From Acidaminococcaceae bacterium (lineage in GTDB: Bacteria; Bacillota; Negativicutes; Acidaminococcales; Acidaminococcaceae), in assembly GCA_017443165.1 (NCBI GenBank), contig JAFSOW010000049.1:1-6074 (forward strand): DNA of 6,074 nt, given 5' to 3'. Positions within the stretch are counted from its first letter, which is position 1. The number at the start of each line of letters is the position of its first letter. Below, in pieces: positions 1 to 5,222 of the stretch. The translations under genes and the position numbers were made by a program. Below the pieces are notes generated by a model that did no database searches, was not told the DNA's origin, and saw only the letters and a list, made by a program, of their open reading frames with translations.

Positions 1-363
1 CGTCGCAAATCTTCCGTTGCCCGTGTCCGCCTGGTACCGGGTGAAGGCAAAGTGGTCATCAACGGCCGCGAAATGAACGATTATTTTGGTCTGGAAACCC
101 TGAAACTGATTGTAAACCAGCCTCTGGAACTGACCGAGACCAAAGATAAATACGACATTCTTGTTAACGTAATCGGCGGCGGTATCTCCGGCCAGGCCGG
201 TGCTATCCGTCACGGCATCAGCCGTGCTCTGTGCAAGGTTGACGAAGAATATCGTCCGGCACTGAAAAAAGCAGGCCTGATGACCCGCGATCCCCGCGAA
301 AAGGAACGTCGCAAATACGGCCTGAAAAAAGCCCGCAAGGCTTCCCAGTACAGCAAGCGTTAA
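1..363 (+). CDS. rpsI: 30S ribosomal protein S9, 5'-truncated by the window edge
   Basis: This is the C-terminal 120 residues of small-subunit ribosomal protein S9, open from the first base in frame 1 to the TAA at 361-363. The family is about 130 residues, so only about ten N-terminal residues are missing. Diagnostic segments are the start [22 protein letters not shown], the [19 protein letters not shown] core, and the basic tail ending [11 protein letters not shown]. In the family the terminal SKR extension reaches into the 30S P site and contacts the anticodon stem-loop of the P-site tRNA. In most bacteria rpsI is the last gene of an rplM-rpsI pair, so rplM is expected just off the left edge; this is inference. 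A terminator follows 21 bp after the stop, which fits the end of an operon. The internal ATG at 52 is not the start, because homologous sequence continues upstream of it. Confidence 0.97.
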   Translation, partial: RRKSSVARVRLVPGEGKVVINGREMNDYFGLETLKLIVNQPLELTETKDKYDILVNVIGGGISGQAGAIRHGISRALCKVDEEYRPALKKAGLMTRDPREKERRKYGLKKARKASQYSKR

Positions 364-384
364 TTGCTGCGATTTACAAAAATT

Positions 385-421
385 TTCCCTGCAATCAAAA
401 GGTTGCAGGGAATTTTTGTTT
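385..421 (+). terminator. Rho-independent terminator of rpsI
   Basis: A perfect 10-bp stem, TTCCCTGCAA (385-394) pairing with TTGCAGGGAA (403-412), encloses an 8-nt loop and is followed by a T-rich tract (413-421). It lies 21 bp after the rpsI stop and should end the ribosomal-protein transcript before the tRNA gene. Confidence 0.9.
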
Positions 422-431
422 GATGTATAAT
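403..431 (+). promoter_or_regulatory. Candidate promoter for tRNA-Val
   Basis: A consensus -10 box TATAAT at 426-431 has TTGCAG at 403-408 placed exactly 17 bp upstream. TTGCAG matches the first three bases of the TTGACA consensus. Transcription would start near 438, leaving a short 5' leader of about 8 nt before the mature tRNA end at 446. The -35 box lies inside the 3' arm of the rpsI terminator, so the two elements share bases. The -10 call is good and the -35 call is tentative. Confidence 0.6.
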
Positions 432-445
432 AATACTATAGTATT

Positions 446-522
446 GCGCGGATAGCTCAGCTGGTTAGAGTGCCGTCTTGACATGGCGGAGGTCGTGGGT
501 TCGAGCCCCACTCTGCGCACCA
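446..522 (+). tRNA. tRNA-Val (anticodon GAC), CCA encoded
   Basis: A complete cloverleaf can be folded by eye. The acceptor stem is 446-452 with 512-518 (one G-T pair at step 5). The D stem is 455-458 with 468-471, and the loop carries GG. The anticodon stem is 473-477 with 485-489 (one T-G pair). The T stem is 495-499 with 507-511, enclosing loop TTCGAGC. The anticodon loop at 478-484 reads TTGACAT, giving anticodon GAC at 480-482, which reads valine codons GUC and GUU. The five-base variable region (490-494) makes this a class I tRNA. The discriminator base is A519, and CCA at 520-522 is encoded in the DNA. It is a single tRNA here, not part of a visible array. Confidence 0.95.
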
Positions 523-524
523 TT

Positions 525-571
525 TTATTTAACAGTGCAGAAAGCAGTTTTCTCCTGATACTGTTAAATAA
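525..571. repeat. 12-bp inverted repeat just after the tRNA
   Basis: TTATTTAACAGT (525-536) is the exact reverse complement of ACTGTTAAATAA (560-571). Inside the 23-nt loop a second short stem is possible (AGAAA at 539-543 with TTTCT at 549-553), giving a long imperfect hairpin that begins 3 nt after the tRNA CCA end. It could terminate or stabilise the tRNA transcript, but no T-tract follows, so it is not a standard intrinsic terminator. Because its right arm resembles the element over the next promoter, it could instead be an operator. The structure is seen directly; its role is unknown. Confidence 0.6.
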
Positions 572-576
572 GCACA

Positions 577-585
577 TGTTAAAAT
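577..585 (+). promoter_or_regulatory. Candidate extended -10 promoter for the secreted protein at 617
   Basis: TGTTAAAAT matches the extended -10 pattern TGn-TAnAAT (TG at 577-578, TAAAAT at 580-585). No good -35 box is present at 17 bp; CTGATA at 555-560 matches four bases of TTGACA, but with a long 19-bp spacer. The -10 sits inside the perfect 13-bp inverted repeat TGTTA-AAA-TAACA (577-589), where a repressor could act. Transcription would start near 592, giving a leader of about 25 nt. Confidence 0.45.
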
Positions 586-616
586 AACAATTTTTAAAAT
601 TGGAGGACTTGTTACG

Positions 617-1069
617 ATGAAAAAGATTTTAATGATGCTGTTGTTATCATTATCCATTAGTGCAAGCTGCTTTGCAGCGGGCGCCGCAGGGCGGTTTAGC
701 GCTGAGGAAAAAGCTGCGGATGCTTTGGTAGCTGCCCTTACCGGCGGTGAGGCAACCTATGCGCAGGTCAGCAAAAGCTTTAGCAAGGCATTAAAAGAGA
801 AACTTACGGCAGAAAACTTTGCGGCTGTTCAGGACGGGGTGAAGAAACAGATCGGCACAATTAAAAATACGAATCTGGTTCTCCTGAATAAACAATACGA
901 TTTGCAAAAAGGTTACAGCGGAGTAGACGAACTGGTGTACTTTGGAACCGTGGCAAGGGATAAATTCGCAAGGATTTTTGTTTCGTTTGTTGAAGAAAAC
1001 GGTTCGCCAAAAGTAATAGCTTTCCAGGTAACCCCGATTGAACCGCAGAAGAACGCACCCGCAAAATAA
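617..1069 (+). CDS. Small secreted protein of unknown function (possibly DUF3887-like)
   Basis: This is a 150-residue protein with a clear Sec signal peptide: a basic start (MKK), a hydrophobic core at about residues 4-16, and a probable signal peptidase I site after A20 or A21 (SCFA-AG). C18 is not in a good lipobox, so a lipoprotein is possible but less likely. The mature part of about 130 residues starts with a helical segment rich in Ala, Lys and Glu (about 28-75, including KSFSKALKEKLTAENFAAVQ). It then reads as beta-strand-like stretches (about 90-140) and ends in a Pro/Lys-rich tail. A helix then strand layout with 'KxLxxEkFxxv...G' spacing resembles the DUF3887 family of small exported proteins; that match is by eye and weak. 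The start is set by TGGAGGA at 601-607, nine bases before the ATG. The gene has its own terminator and no functional partner nearby. I do not recognise a specific function; a cell-envelope or periplasmic location is inferred. Confidence 0.85.
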   Translation: MKKILMMLLLSLSISASCFAAGAAGRFSAEEKAADALVAALTGGEATYAQVSKSFSKALKEKLTAENFAAVQDGVKKQIGTIKNTNLVLLNKQYDLQKGYSGVDELVYFGTVARDKFARIFVSFVEENGSPKVIAFQVTPIEPQKNAPAK

Positions 1070-1097
1070 TAATTTGAGAAACTGACAATGAAAAATT

Positions 1098-1138
1098 ACA
1101 CCGGACAGTTCCTTACGATGGGACATCCGGTGTTTTTT
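1098..1138 (+). terminator. Rho-independent terminator after the secreted protein gene
   Basis: ACACCGGA (1098-1105) pairs perfectly with TCCGGTGT (1126-1133). An inner helix GTTCC/GGGAC (1108-1112 with 1120-1124, one wobble pair) stacks on it after a small internal mismatch. Six T residues follow at 1133-1138. It lies 28 bp past the stop codon and fits a one-gene transcript. Confidence 0.9.
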
Positions 1139-1159
1139 CATAAGTATTGTTATCATGCA

Positions 1160-1188
1160 TACACAAACGAAAGTCACAGTGATATAAT
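1160..1188 (+). promoter_or_regulatory. Strong extended -10 promoter for the MFS transporter
   Basis: TGATATAAT at 1180-1188 is a consensus extended -10 (TG at 1180-1181, TATAAT at 1183-1188). TACACA at 1160-1165 lies exactly 17 bp upstream and matches four bases of TTGACA. The predicted start is near 1195, leaving a leader of about 48 nt before the ATG at 1243. No clear operator palindrome overlaps the boxes. It is the best-formed promoter in the window. Confidence 0.75.
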
Positions 1189-1242
1189 TTAAATACAGGA
1201 CCCCTTTTTGCTATTGATGAGATTTCAGGAAGTGTTAACTGT

Positions 1243-2427
1243 ATGGAACAGTGGAAGCGTAACGTATATATCTGCACGCTGGCAGCGTTTATCACATCGC
1301 TGGGCATGAGCCAGCTGGCTCCCATGCTGCCGCTGTATATCCGGTCGCTGGGCGTGGAGGACCCGGGTGAAGTGGCGCGTTGGGCCGGCATCATCTTTGC
1401 CATGAATTTTGTCACGCTGGCTATCTTTTCACCTATCTGGGGAAGGCTTTCGGACCGCTACGGGCGGAAAATCATGTGCCTGCGGGCAGTTATTTGGCTG
1501 GCCGTTATCAATTTCGGCATGGGCATGGCGCAAAATGTGTATCATCTGGTTGTGCTTCGCCTTATGCAGGGAGCTTTTAGCGGATTCCTGGCCACCGCGA
1601 TTCCTCTCGTTTCTTCAGAATCGCCGGTCCACCGGGCGGGCTGGGCTTTAGGCGTGTTTTATACCGGTCAGATCAGCGGAGCGTTGCTCGGTCCCCTGCT
1701 GGGTGGCTGGCTGGCGGAAACTGTGGGCTACCGCCACACCTATTTTGTGGTGGCATCGCTCTGTCTGCTTAGCAGCCTTGCTATTATGGGTATACATGAG
1801 AGCCGCAAAGCTGCCGGTGCAGCGGCAGTGAAAACTTCCAACCGGGAGGCCTTTGCTTCCCTGCCGCGGCCTTCGGCGTTGTTTGGCGTATTTGTTACTA
1901 CATTTACCTTTCAGTTTTCTCTAATGTGTATCCAGCCGATCCTCACGGTTTATATTGCGGGGCTGGCCCCGCAGTCAGACCACATCGCTCTGATCTCCGG
2001 AGCGGTCTTTTCCAGCGCCGGGTTTGCCAGCGCTCTGTTCGGCTCACGTCTGGGTTCCCTTTCTGACCGGATCGGGGCCCAGAAAGTTTTATTCTGTGCA
2101 CTTCTGACAGCTTGTGTTGTGGCAGTGCCCCAGGCTTTTGTTACGGCTCCCTGGCAGTTAGGTGTTTTACGCTTTATCCACGGTATAGCGGTGGCGGGGC
2201 TTATGCCTTCTGTCAACCACCTTATCAAAGAGTTTGTTCCCCAGGAATTCCTGGGCCGCATGTACGGCATCAATCAGTCTTTCCAATTTGTGGGTATGAG
2301 CTCCGGCGCTATTTTTGGGGGATTTATTGCAGAACGTTTCGGTATTCCTGTACTGTTTTTCCTGGCGGCTGCCATGCTGTTAGCCAGTGCAGGGCTCTGC
2401 TATAAAGTAATTGGGGCAAAGTCCTGA
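1243..2427 (+). CDS. MFS drug-efflux transporter, DHA1 family, MdtG-like
   Basis: This is a 394-residue inner-membrane antiporter of the major facilitator superfamily, the usual length for a 12-helix DHA1 member. The N-terminal half carries motif A after TM2 (G67-R-L-S-D-R-Y-G-R-K76), the motif B region LRLMQG (105-110), and the antiporter motif C G146-A-L-L-G-P-L-L-G-G155 in TM5. The second half has a motif A copy, GSLSDRIG (271-278). A polar central loop (about 185-208) joins the halves. From memory, many short blocks line up with E. coli MdtG: WKRN at the start, GWALG, SGALLGP, FVTT, PILTxYV/I, AxISG, LGxLxDRIG, QLGxLRF and NQSF. That supports proton-driven multidrug export, although substrates cannot be read from sequence. 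The ATG at 1243 is preceded by AGGAAG at 1227-1232 with 10-bp spacing. It has its own promoter and no adjacent regulator gene. No convincing terminator follows, so some transcripts may run into the next gene. Confidence 0.93.
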   Translation: MEQWKRNVYICTLAAFITSLGMSQLAPMLPLYIRSLGVEDPGEVARWAGIIFAMNFVTLAIFSPIWGRLSDRYGRKIMCLRAVIWLAVINFGMGMAQNVYHLVVLRLMQGAFSGFLATAIPLVSSESPVHRAGWALGVFYTGQISGALLGPLLGGWLAETVGYRHTYFVVASLCLLSSLAIMGIHESRKAAGAAAVKTSNREAFASLPRPSALFGVFVTTFTFQFSLMCIQPILTVYIAGLAPQSDHIALISGAVFSSAGFASALFGSRLGSLSDRIGAQKVLFCALLTACVVAVPQAFVTAPWQLGVLRFIHGIAVAGLMPSVNHLIKEFVPQEFLGRMYGINQSFQFVGMSSGAIFGGFIAERFGIPVLFFLAAAMLLASAGLCYKVIGAKS

Positions 2428-2466
2428 GCATATAAGATATAAAGCAATTTCTTTTTTTGCGTGATG

Positions 2467-2475
2467 TGTTATAAT
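2467..2475 (+). promoter_or_regulatory. Extended -10 promoter for the secreted protein at 2513
   Basis: TGTTATAAT (TG at 2467-2468, TATAAT at 2470-2475) is a consensus extended -10. The region where a -35 box should fall (about 2447-2453) is a T-rich run with no good TTGACA match, as is usual for extended -10 promoters. Transcription would start near 2482, about 31 nt before the chosen ATG. Confidence 0.65.
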
Positions 2476-2512
2476 ATATTAGTAAGTTTGAGGTTTTCCT
2501 GGAGGGATGATA

Positions 2513-2950
2513 ATGAAAAAGATATTAGTTCTGTGTGTATTGCTGGTTACGTTGTTTATATCTGTTTGCAGCGCGGAACCGGTTTCCAACTATTGCAAAC
2601 TGGATCAGAGTAAGTGGCTGTGGCTTAGTTCTACGGATTATCAGGGAACGTTTTTTGATTACACAAGTGTAGAAAAAGTTCCCGACAGGAATGAAAAGAA
2701 AGTTTGGGTGTGCACGTACACCTGGGTAGACGACGCATTGGGCAAAGGTATGCACTATGTGTTTGTCAGATACGGTATTAATTATGACGATTACACTGCT
2801 TATATGGAAAAAGGTGCGGTGCAGGACGAGAATCTGAAAACAATCAGATCGTATGACCAGCTGAAATATAATCCGCAGCCTATCAAACAGGGCACGGTGC
2901 TGGATCGTCTGGCTAAACGGGTTGAAGCCCTCGGTAATGAAAGTAAGTAG
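2513..2950 (+). CDS. Small secreted protein, possibly surface-adhesin-E-like
   Basis: This is a 145-residue protein with a Sec signal peptide: MKK, a hydrophobic core at about residues 4-18, and a probable cleavage after A21 (VCSA-EP). Two in-frame ATGs exist, at 2507 and 2513. The Shine-Dalgarno TGGAGG (2500-2505) sits 7 bases before 2513 but almost touches 2507, so 2513 is preferred. The mature domain is rich in aromatic residues (W35, W37, W65 and W71, plus many Tyr) and has two cysteines, C28 and C67, that could form a disulfide. The order 'WxWL...YxxxFFDYxSV...VWV' followed by a late 'YNPQPIKQGTVLDRLAKRV' segment resembles the small beta-rich surface-adhesin protein E family. That is an eyeball resemblance, not a firm call. 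The gene has its own promoter and terminator. Its molecular function is not known to me; an extracytoplasmic location is well supported. Confidence 0.83.
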   Translation: MKKILVLCVLLVTLFISVCSAEPVSNYCKLDQSKWLWLSSTDYQGTFFDYTSVEKVPDRNEKKVWVCTYTWVDDALGKGMHYVFVRYGINYDDYTAYMEKGAVQDENLKTIRSYDQLKYNPQPIKQGTVLDRLAKRVEALGNESK

Positions 2951-2962
2951 GTCACAATAAAA

Positions 2963-3003
2963 ACCGGATGCAGGATGAATGCGCATCCGGTATTTGCTTT
3001 TCT
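2963..3003 (+). terminator. Rho-independent terminator after the second secreted protein gene
   Basis: ACCGGATGC (2963-2971) pairs perfectly with GCATCCGGT (2983-2991) around an 11-nt loop, followed by an interrupted T-rich stretch (2993-3003). It begins 12 bp after the stop codon. Its stem shares the core CATCCGGT with the right arm region of the terminator at 1098-1138. Confidence 0.8.
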
Positions 3004-3091
3004 ACGGTTTTTATACCGGTTACGGTTTTAAGGAGACTTTCTTTTCTCTGAAAACTGCAAAAATATGTAGCATAAATAGTGTGATTTAATA

Positions 3092-3106
3092 TATAATATA
3101 TATAAT
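3092..3106 (+). promoter_or_regulatory. Tandem -10 boxes upstream of fbp
   Basis: Two consensus TATAAT hexamers, at 3092-3097 and 3101-3106, lie in a very AT-rich stretch (3085-3118). Convincing -35 boxes are not visible; TGTGAT at 3080-3085 is a weak candidate at 15-bp spacing for the second box. Starts would fall near 3104 and 3113, giving a leader of roughly 115-125 nt. AT richness alone can create such hexamers, so this is a moderate call. No catabolite-response palindrome was seen nearby. Confidence 0.5.
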
Positions 3107-3117
3107 AAAACAAAAAT

Positions 3118-3222
3118 TACGTTGTACTCAATTTATCTTGCTCCGTAGGTGTGCCGGCGTAACGTACGATATTAATGAAGGCGCCGGGAGAAGGGGCTGA
3201 ACGTTTAGTGAAAGGTGGGGCG
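3118..3222 (+). promoter_or_regulatory. Potential structured 5' leader of fbp mRNA
   Basis: Three nested complementary pairs are present between the putative promoter and the ribosome-binding site: ACGTT (3119-3123) with AACGT (3200-3204), GCTCC (3140-3144) with GGGGC (3193-3197, one wobble), and CCGGCG (3154-3159) with CGCCGG (3182-3187). The same GCTCC segment, extended to TTGCTCC (3138-3144), can instead pair with GGGGCGA (3217-3223), which covers the end of the Shine-Dalgarno region. TACGTTG (3118-3124) can also pair with TAACGTA (3160-3166). The sequence shows these complementarities directly; a regulatory switch is inference. I could not match it to the consensus of any riboswitch class I know (TPP, FMN, SAM, glycine, lysine, ZTP, c-di-GMP, fluoride, M-box, T-box). 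Confidence 0.35.
3212..3220 (+). promoter_or_regulatory. Ribosome-binding site that sets the fbp start
   Basis: AAGGTGGGG lies 9 bases before the ATG at 3230 and differs from AAGGAGG at one base. A GTG at 3215, in the same frame and five codons upstream, falls inside this site and has no Shine-Dalgarno of its own, so the ATG is the preferred start. Confidence 0.75.
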
Positions 3223-3229
3223 AAGTATT

Positions 3230-5134
3230 ATGGAAAGTAAGAACCGGACAGAGGAACACAGAAAATATCTGGAACTGCTGGTGCGGGAGTTTCCCACCCA
3301 GGAGGCGACGATCACCGAAATCATCAATTTGCAGGCCATCATCAACCTGCCCAAGGGCACGGAGCATTTTATGAGCGACCTGCATGGGGAATATGAAGCC
3401 TTTTATCACATTCTAAACAACAGCTCCGGTGTCATCCGGGAAAAAGTGGATATGCTGTTTACGGAAACCATGAACGACCGGGACCGCAAAAACCTCTGTA
3501 CCTTGATTTATTACCCCAAAGAAAAACTGGACATGATGGACAAAGATAATCCGATAACGGAAACCTGGGCGAAAATGACCCTGCGCCGTCTGCTGCGGCT
3601 GGCCCGCCTGCTGTCTTCCAAGTACACCCGGTCCAAGGTGCGTAAGGCTATGCCGGAAGGCTTCCGTTATGTGCTGGACGAATTGCTGCACGCGCTGCCG
3701 GATGAAGATCAGAACCGGTATGTGTACCATGCCAAGATTTTGGATACGATTTGGGAAACCGGCAGTTTCCGTCCTTTCGTTTATGCACTGACCTATCTGA
3801 TTAAACGGCTGGCGGTGGATCACCTGCATATCGTAGGCGACATCTATGACCGCGGTCCCTATGCCCATAAAATTATGGACCGGCTGATGGTGCATCACTC
3901 CGTGGACGTACAGTGGGGCAACCACGATGTGCTGTGGATGGGCGCGGCGGCAGGCAGTATCCCATGCATCATCAACGTGATCCGTAATAACGTGCGCTAT
4001 AACAATTGGGAAATCCTGGAAAACGGGTATGGCATCAGTATGCGGGATTTTGTGGTCTTTTCCGCAGATAATTACCGTAAAGATGAAAGCAAGAATGCGC
4101 TGGTGAAAGCTATCAACGTGATGCTGTTCAAAGCGGAAGGCCAGGCCATGCTGCGCCATCCGGAATATAAAATGGAAGACCGGCTGCTCTTCGACAAAAT
4201 CGATCCGGTGAAAGGCATTGCCACGCTGTCGGACGGAACGCAGTATGAAATGAATACCACAGACTTTCCCACCTATGATCCGGAGCATCCCTATGAGTAT
4301 TCCCCGGAAGAAGAGAAGATTATTGAAGACTGGCAGTGGGATTTCATGAACAGCGAAGCCCTGCAGCGGCATATGGATTTCTTCTTCAGCCACGGGTCAC
4401 TGTACAAGGTCATGAACGGCAACCTTATGTTCCATGGCGGTCTGCCCATGGACGAGGAAGGCAATTTCCGGGACGTTACCCTGTGGGGTAAAACCCTGAA
4501 AGGCCGTGCCTATATGGACTGGGTGGATCACCTGTGCCGCGTCTGCTACAGGCGGCGTAAGCTGGAAGATCAGGATTTCTTCTGGTTTATGTGGATCCAT
4601 CCCGATTCCCCGGTGACCGGGCGTACTATCAAGACATTTGAACGCAGCTATATCGACGACGAAAGCACCTGGCCGGAGCCGCAGGATCCTTACTACAAGC
4701 TGCACCGGAAGAAAGAAATTTGCGAAAAGGTACTCCATGAATTCGGTCTGGATTCACCCCAGTCTCACATCATTAACGGCCACACACCGGTAAAGGTAGC
4801 CAAGGGCGATACGCCGGTTCGGGCCGGCGGTAAGGAAATCTGCATTGACGGCGGCTTCTGCAAAGCCTACCAGAAATCTACCGGCATTGCGGGTTATACG
4901 CTTATTTTCAATTCCCACGGCATCCGCATCAAGGCCCATTACCCCTTCCAGGATATTGAGCATGTTCTCACCACCAATGCAGACATCGACTCCGTCACCA
5001 CCCAGGTGGAAATGGAACCCAAGCGGGTGATGATCGGCGACACGGACAACGGCCAGAATTTAAAACAGCAGATTGCCGACCTGACGGATCTGCTGAAGGC
5101 GTACAGAGACGGAAAGATTATGGAGAAAAGATAA
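3230..5134 (+). CDS. fbp: Fructose-1,6-bisphosphatase class III
   Basis: This 634-residue cytoplasmic enzyme hydrolyses fructose 1,6-bisphosphate to fructose 6-phosphate and phosphate, the committed step of gluconeogenesis. The class III (Firmicutes-type) enzyme is unrelated to E. coli Fbp or GlpX and is built on a calcineurin-like metallophosphatase core. The metal-binding motifs are in order: SDLHGE (49-54), GDIYDRGP (203-210), GNHD (230-233), HGG (402-404) and NGHTPV (516-521), followed by the conserved IDGGFCKAYQKSTGIAGYT stretch (539-557). The long insert between the first two motifs is typical of the class, and the length is close to the roughly 670 residues of B. subtilis Fbp. All motifs look intact, so the enzyme should be active, with Mn2+ the usual metal in the family. 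It stands alone, with its own promoter region and terminator. The B. subtilis enzyme responds to phosphoenolpyruvate; whether this one does cannot be read here. The GTG at 3215 would add five residues but lies within the Shine-Dalgarno site. Confidence 0.97.
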   Translation: MESKNRTEEHRKYLELLVREFPTQEATITEIINLQAIINLPKGTEHFMSDLHGEYEAFYHILNNSSGVIREKVDMLFTETMNDRDRKNLCTLIYYPKEKLDMMDKDNPITETWAKMTLRRLLRLARLLSSKYTRSKVRKAMPEGFRYVLDELLHALPDEDQNRYVYHAKILDTIWETGSFRPFVYALTYLIKRLAVDHLHIVGDIYDRGPYAHKIMDRLMVHHSVDVQWGNHDVLWMGAAAGSIPCIINVIRNNVRYNNWEILENGYGISMRDFVVFSADNYRKDESKNALVKAINVMLFKAEGQAMLRHPEYKMEDRLLFDKIDPVKGIATLSDGTQYEMNTTDFPTYDPEHPYEYSPEEEKIIEDWQWDFMNSEALQRHMDFFFSHGSLYKVMNGNLMFHGGLPMDEEGNFRDVTLWGKTLKGRAYMDWVDHLCRVCYRRRKLEDQDFFWFMWIHPDSPVTGRTIKTFERSYIDDESTWPEPQDPYYKLHRKKEICEKVLHEFGLDSPQSHIINGHTPVKVAKGDTPVRAGGKEICIDGGFCKAYQKSTGIAGYTLIFNSHGIRIKAHYPFQDIEHVLTTNADIDSVTTQVEMEPKRVMIGDTDNGQNLKQQIADLTDLLKAYRDGKIMEKR

Positions 5135-5144
5135 GGTTTTAAAG

Positions 5145-5198
5145 AAAGGCCTGAGCAAAACTGTTCCCAATGTTTTGCTCAGGCCTTTTCTTTTTCTT
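5145..5198. terminator. Long-stem terminator between fbp and the convergent radical SAM gene
   Basis: A perfect 17-bp stem (5145-5161 with 5172-5188; core GGCCTGAGC/GCTCAGGCC) encloses a 10-nt loop. On the plus strand it runs into a long T/C tract (5185-5198), making a strong terminator for fbp 10 bp past its stop. Read on the minus strand the stem is followed by CTTTCTTTAAAACC, a weaker U-rich tail, so it probably also ends the convergent gene, whose stop is 35 bp away. Confidence 0.92.
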
Positions 5199-5222
5199 CA
5201 CTATTTAAGTTAAGGTGGTATT

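Noticed and set aside
446..522. tRNA-Val 3' end as an integrase attachment site
   Set aside because: No duplicate of the tRNA 3' segment and no integrase or phage gene is seen in the window.
395..577. Minus-strand reading frame of 60 codons containing RVGLEPTT
   Set aside because: It is the antisense of the tRNA-Val gene; this phrase is a well-known spurious translation of tRNA complements.
1217..1309. Short upstream reading frame (about 30 codons) overlapping the start of the efflux gene
   Set aside because: The ATG at 1217 lacks a Shine-Dalgarno site, and the product has no recognisable feature; probably chance.
791..1415. Minus-strand frames at 791-1177, 861-1088 and 1113-1415
   Set aside because: They are shadows across the secreted protein gene, its terminator and the start of the efflux gene, with no ribosome-binding site or family features.
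2963..2991. Shared CATCCGGT core in the terminators at 1098-1138 and 2963-3003 as an uptake-signal-like repeat
   Set aside because: Only two copies in hairpins and no wider shared flanks; likely coincidence without a genome-wide count.
2987..3019. CCGGTAT (2987-2993) pairing with ATACCGG (3013-3019) as an antiterminator
   Set aside because: The second arm is transcribed after the terminator, so it cannot prevent hairpin formation in time.
3113..3229. fbp leader as a known riboswitch (GGCGCCGGGAGAAGGGGC loosely recalls parts of glycine or ZTP elements)
   Set aside because: The required conserved cores of those classes are absent; only short purine-rich stretches agree.
3413..4393. Minus-strand reading frame of 326 codons
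   Set aside because: It lies wholly inside fbp, which has all its catalytic motifs on the other strand. The antisense product is His/Gln/Phe-rich, shows no recognisable domain, and has no promoter.
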